From Actinomycetospora corticicola (GTDB taxonomy: Bacteria; Actinomycetota; Actinomycetes; Mycobacteriales; Pseudonocardiaceae), in the NCBI RefSeq assembly GCF_013409505.1, contig NZ_JACCBN010000001.1, forward strand, positions 1,240,001-1,304,000: a DNA stretch of 64,000 nucleotides, written 5' to 3'. The notes below the pieces were generated by a model. That model saw only the letters and a program-made list of their open reading frames with translations, did not search any database and was not told the origin of the DNA. The translations under genes and the position numbers were made by a program. Within the stretch, counting starts at the first letter, position 1, and every line of letters starts with the position of its first letter. This document shows, one piece after another, positions 61,519 through 64,000 of this stretch.

Positions 61519-62111
61519 GCGGGTCCGGCCACCATCGCAACGGCGAGCTGCAGGCGCGGGTGAACGTGCTGCTGGCGCTGGCCGAGGAGCGCGGCGTCGT
61601 GACGCGCACGCAGATCGACGAGCGGATCGAGGCGCTGGGGACGTCGGTGTCGCCGCTGAACGGCGCGCTCATGGTCGTCCGGGCCTGGAACGACGACGGG
61701 TACCGCGAGCGGCTGCTCGCCGACGCCGGGGCGGCCGCGGCGGAGGTCGGGATCGCCGGCGGCGGCTACTCCTCGGACATCCGGCTGCACGCGGTGGCGA
61801 ACACCCCGGAGGTGCACAACGTCGTCGTCTGCACCCTGTGCTCCTGCTACCCGCTGGCATGGCTCGGCCCGCCGCCGGCCTGGTACAAGTCCGAGGCCTA
61901 CCGGTCGCGGGTGGTGCGCGACCCGCGCGGGGTGCTGGCGGAGTTCGGGACGGTGTTGCCGGACGACGTCGAGGTCCGGGTGTGGGACGCGAGCGCCGAG
62001 GCCCGGTACCTGGTCGTGCCGATGGCGCCGGACGGGGCCGGCGCGCTGTCCGAGGACGACCAGCTCGACCTCGTCACCCGGGACTGCCTGATCGGCGTCG
62101 CCGTTCCCTGA
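61515..62111 (+). CDS. Nitrile hydratase alpha subunit, cobalt type
   Basis: 198 residues. The metal site CTLCSC (Cys106, 109, 111) with Thr is the cobalt-type sequence; the first two active-site Cys are normally oxidised. PPAWYKSEAYRSRVVRDPRGVLAEFG and RYLVVPM follow as in the family. It hydrates nitriles to amides, or thiocyanate to COS if the complex is a thiocyanate hydrolase; the sequence alone does not decide. No activator (P47K-type) gene follows. Confidence 0.92.
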   Translation: MSGSGHHRNGELQARVNVLLALAEERGVVTRTQIDERIEALGTSVSPLNGALMVVRAWNDDGYRERLLADAGAAAAEVGIAGGGYSSDIRLHAVANTPEVHNVVVCTLCSCYPLAWLGPPPAWYKSEAYRSRVVRDPRGVLAEFGTVLPDDVEVRVWDASAEARYLVVPMAPDGAGALSEDDQLDLVTRDCLIGVAVP

Positions 62112-62116
62112 CCTGA

Positions 62117-62171
62117 TGGCAGGAAAGCGTCGTTGCTGTCACTGGGCGCCAGCAACGACGCTTTCCTGCCA
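62117..62171. terminator. Very strong hairpin terminator after the nitrile hydratase operon
   Basis: Two 22-bp arms, beginning TGGCAGGAAAGCGTCG and ending CGACGCTTTCCTGCCA, pair perfectly around 11 nt. It is between two convergent units (62111 and 62182) and can serve both. Confidence 0.85.
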
Positions 62172-62181
62172 GGGGGGTTCC

Positions 62182-62988
62182 CTACGACGACGCGCGCTCC
62201 AGGGCGACGCTGATCCGCTCGGCGGCACGGCGGACCCCCTGCACGAGCGCAGGCTTGCGCGGCCCGAGCACACGGGAGGTCGACCCCACCACCGACACGG
62301 CGGCCACGGCCCGACGACGACCGGCCGCGCCGGTGAGGATGGGCGCTGCGATCGACGACCAGCCCTGGTCGTACTCGTCGCGGCACGTGGCGTAGCCCTG
62401 CTCCCGCGTCTGCACGAGCGTCCGCCGCCAGCGGAGCGGGTCGACCACGGTGAACGGGGTCCGGCGCTCCAGGCCGCGTTCCAGGATGGCCACGACCAAC
62501 GACGGGTCGGACGCGGCGAGCACCCGGCCGATCGACGACGAGTGCGCCGGGTTCCGGTGGTAGTCGGTACGGAACCGGAGGCCCGCGCCCGGCGTCTCCA
62601 GCCGCTCGAGGTAGAGCACGTCGGTGCCCACCGCGACGCCGAGCTGCACGGTCTCGCGGACGGTCTCCCGCAGCTCGCCGAGCACCGGCATGGCCACCTC
62701 GCGGAGCAGCAGTCGATCGACGGCCAGCTGCCCGTACTCGAACAGCCGCAGGCCGAGCCGGTAGCGCCCCGAGCCGGCCTTCTCCAGCAGCCCGCCCGCG
62801 GCGAGGGCCGCGAGCATCCGGCACGCCGTCGACTTCGCGATCCCGAGCCGCGCCGCCACCTTCGTCGCACCGAGCTCGGCCTCGGAGGCGAAGCAGTCGA
62901 GGACGGCGACCGCGGTCGAGACCGACCGCAGCGGGGTGTCCTCCAACCCGTCGTCGGCCACCGGCGGCGAGAAGGGCAGCACCGTCAT
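62182..62988 (-). CDS. IclR-family transcriptional regulator
   Basis: 268 residues. Winged helix (about 20-80): RSVSTAVAVLDCFASEAELGATKVAARLGIAKSTACRMLAALAAGGLLE. The effector domain has VAVGTDVLYLERLE and RDEYDQGWSSIAAPI, the usual ligand-pocket segments. ATG 62988, or GTG 62994 overlapping the upstream stop by 4 bp (GTGA), which would indicate coupling. Target genes are not clear; the coupled phosphatase-domain gene is one candidate. Confidence 0.9.
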   Translation of the reverse strand: MTVLPFSPPVADDGLEDTPLRSVSTAVAVLDCFASEAELGATKVAARLGIAKSTACRMLAALAAGGLLEKAGSGRYRLGLRLFEYGQLAVDRLLLREVAMPVLGELRETVRETVQLGVAVGTDVLYLERLETPGAGLRFRTDYHRNPAHSSSIGRVLAASDPSLVVAILERGLERRTPFTVVDPLRWRRTLVQTREQGYATCRDEYDQGWSSIAAPILTGAAGRRRAVAAVSVVGSTSRVLGPRKPALVQGVRRAAERISVALERASS

Positions 62989-62990
62989 GG

Positions 62991-64000
62991 TCACGCCTCC
63001 CAGTTCGGGAACTCGTCGGGCGGAGGCACGTTCACCTCGGTCACCCGATTCCGGTAGGAGACGAACGCGGTGCGCCCGCCCTCGCGCATCTTGACCCGGA
63101 TCTCCTCGGTGTTGAGGGGTTCGCCGGGGTCGTAGCCGTGGGCCCAGGTGGCGAAGGCGCGCATCGGGCCGGAGTGCGTCGCGGCGAGGATCCGCTGGTG
63201 CCCGGGCTGTTCGGACATCAGCCGGTGGAAGCCCCGCCAGAACCGCCGCACGCACATCGCCGGCGGCTCGAAGTACATCATCGGGATCGTCAGCCACTCC
63301 TGGATCGGGTCCGCCCCGCCCAGCTGGGTCCGGTAGAACCGGTCGATCTCGACGAGCCACCGCGGCCGGTCCCCGACGGCGAGCCGCTCCAGCGTCTCGT
63401 TCGTCGCCTGGTACTGGCGGAACGCCGAGGTCACGTCGCGCAGCCCGTCGGGGGTCCACACCCCGAAGTTGCGCAGCTCCGGGATCGGCTCCTTGTCGGT
63501 GATCTCGGCGTCGATGCCCCACATCGACAGGCCGTCCTTGGCGCCGCGGAAGAGCTGGTCGGCGGTCTGACGGGCCCGGTTGGTGTCGGCGCAGACGAGC
63601 AGGACGCGGTCACCGTCGGAGAAGCGCCGCGCGAGCTCGTGCCCGCGGCGGTGCGCCTGCCAGGCGCCCATCGGGGTCAGCCCGGCGTCGGTGGAGTACC
63701 CCTGGGTGATGCCGTGCCGGATGATCGAGATCTCGCAGGTGATCTTCTCGGTGGCCTTCCGCTCCACCGGCGCGGCGATCTCCTTGCCGCGGCTGGCCTC
63801 CGCGAGGGCCGGGGTGAAGCGCTCGCCCTCGTAGGAGACCGACGTCTCGCTGCCCGACGACTCCGTGGTCCGTTCGCGGAAGCGGCGCAGGTAGAGCGGG
63901 ACGCCGTCCTCCGCGGGGGCGTCGCCGCCGGCACCGACCTGCCGTCGGGACCGGTACTTCGAGAGGTAGTCCGGCGTCTCGTAACGGTCGACGGACCGGG
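62991..64000 (-). CDS. Histidine-phosphatase domain protein (5' part beyond the window)
   Basis: About 336 visible codons; the frame is open to the window edge. The C-terminal phosphoglycerate-mutase-like domain has IIRHGITQGYS (RHG phosphohistidine motif) and ATHSGPMRA with the second His. A polar segment of about 75 residues precedes it (for example RERTTESSGSETS and PALAEASRGKE), so the domain is not the whole protein. No GTG/ATG in the visible part needs to be the start; GTG 63767 would give a single-domain phosphatase. Substrate unknown. Confidence 0.75.
   Translation of the reverse strand, partial: RSVDRYETPDYLSKYRSRRQVGAGGDAPAEDGVPLYLRRFRERTTESSGSETSVSYEGERFTPALAEASRGKEIAAPVERKATEKITCEISIIRHGITQGYSTDAGLTPMGAWQAHRRGHELARRFSDGDRVLLVCADTNRARQTADQLFRGAKDGLSMWGIDAEITDKEPIPELRNFGVWTPDGLRDVTSAFRQYQATNETLERLAVGDRPRWLVEIDRFYRTQLGGADPIQEWLTIPMMYFEPPAMCVRRFWRGFHRLMSEQPGHQRILAATHSGPMRAFATWAHGYDPGEPLNTEEIRVKMREGGRTAFVSYRNRVTEVNVPPPDEFPNWEA

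Overview
The window is very GC-rich DNA with genes packed on both strands, many GTG starts and frequent 4-base start/stop overlaps. A high-GC actinomycete is indicated by MurT/GatD, F420-dependent enzymes, a mycofactocin-type SDR, a WS/DGAT acyltransferase and fused isobutyryl-CoA mutase. Pseudonocardiaceae is my best guess, but this is inference: there is no rRNA or other marker gene. I see no tRNA, rRNA, CRISPR array, transposase or prophage.

Layout. 0-12 kb: partial zinc metalloprotease, peptide and lactate transporters, TspO-like membrane protein, GT39-type glycosyltransferase, then a run of hydrolase, methyltransferase, EEP phosphatase and NmrA-like protein. 12-20 kb: haem aldoxime dehydratase, a 577-bp gap with a promoter and hairpin (candidate ncRNA), an SDR lacking the usual catalytic residues, a two-component system, murT-gatD, and a LysR/MFS pair. 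21-32 kb: F420 and SDR oxidoreductases, glutaminase, WS/DGAT, a beta-propeller, a frameshifted F420-type gene, and a MarR/azoreductase pair. 32-47 kb: icmF, Nudix proteins, small membrane proteins, a GH15/coiled-coil operon, nitronate monooxygenase, 2H phosphoesterase, pseudouridine synthase, acyl-CoA dehydrogenase, PRISE reductase, maleylacetate reductase and a MetE-like protein.

48-62 kb is accessory in character. A tmpA/tmpB-like pair (phosphonate to glycine betaine) has a divergent LysR gene and an unknown third gene. A sulfide/persulfide cluster follows (rhodanese, TauE/SafE, rhodanese-DUF2892, CstB-like fusion, CstR-like repressor, DUF302, quinone oxidoreductase); near-identical 36-37-nt palindromes bracket it. 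A carnitine-degradation operon (XRE-TetR fusion regulator, BKACE, L-carnitine dehydrogenase) comes next, then a three-gene nitrile hydratase with a split beta subunit. IclR and histidine-phosphatase genes end the window. The tmp and carnitine modules both lead to glycine betaine; aldoxime dehydratase and nitrile hydratase could together turn aldoximes into amides although they lie 48 kb apart.

Features beyond genes: three families of repeated hairpins, several operator-like palindromes, and a 12-mer (CCCGACGACGGG or its complement) found 15 times and read in different codon frames.
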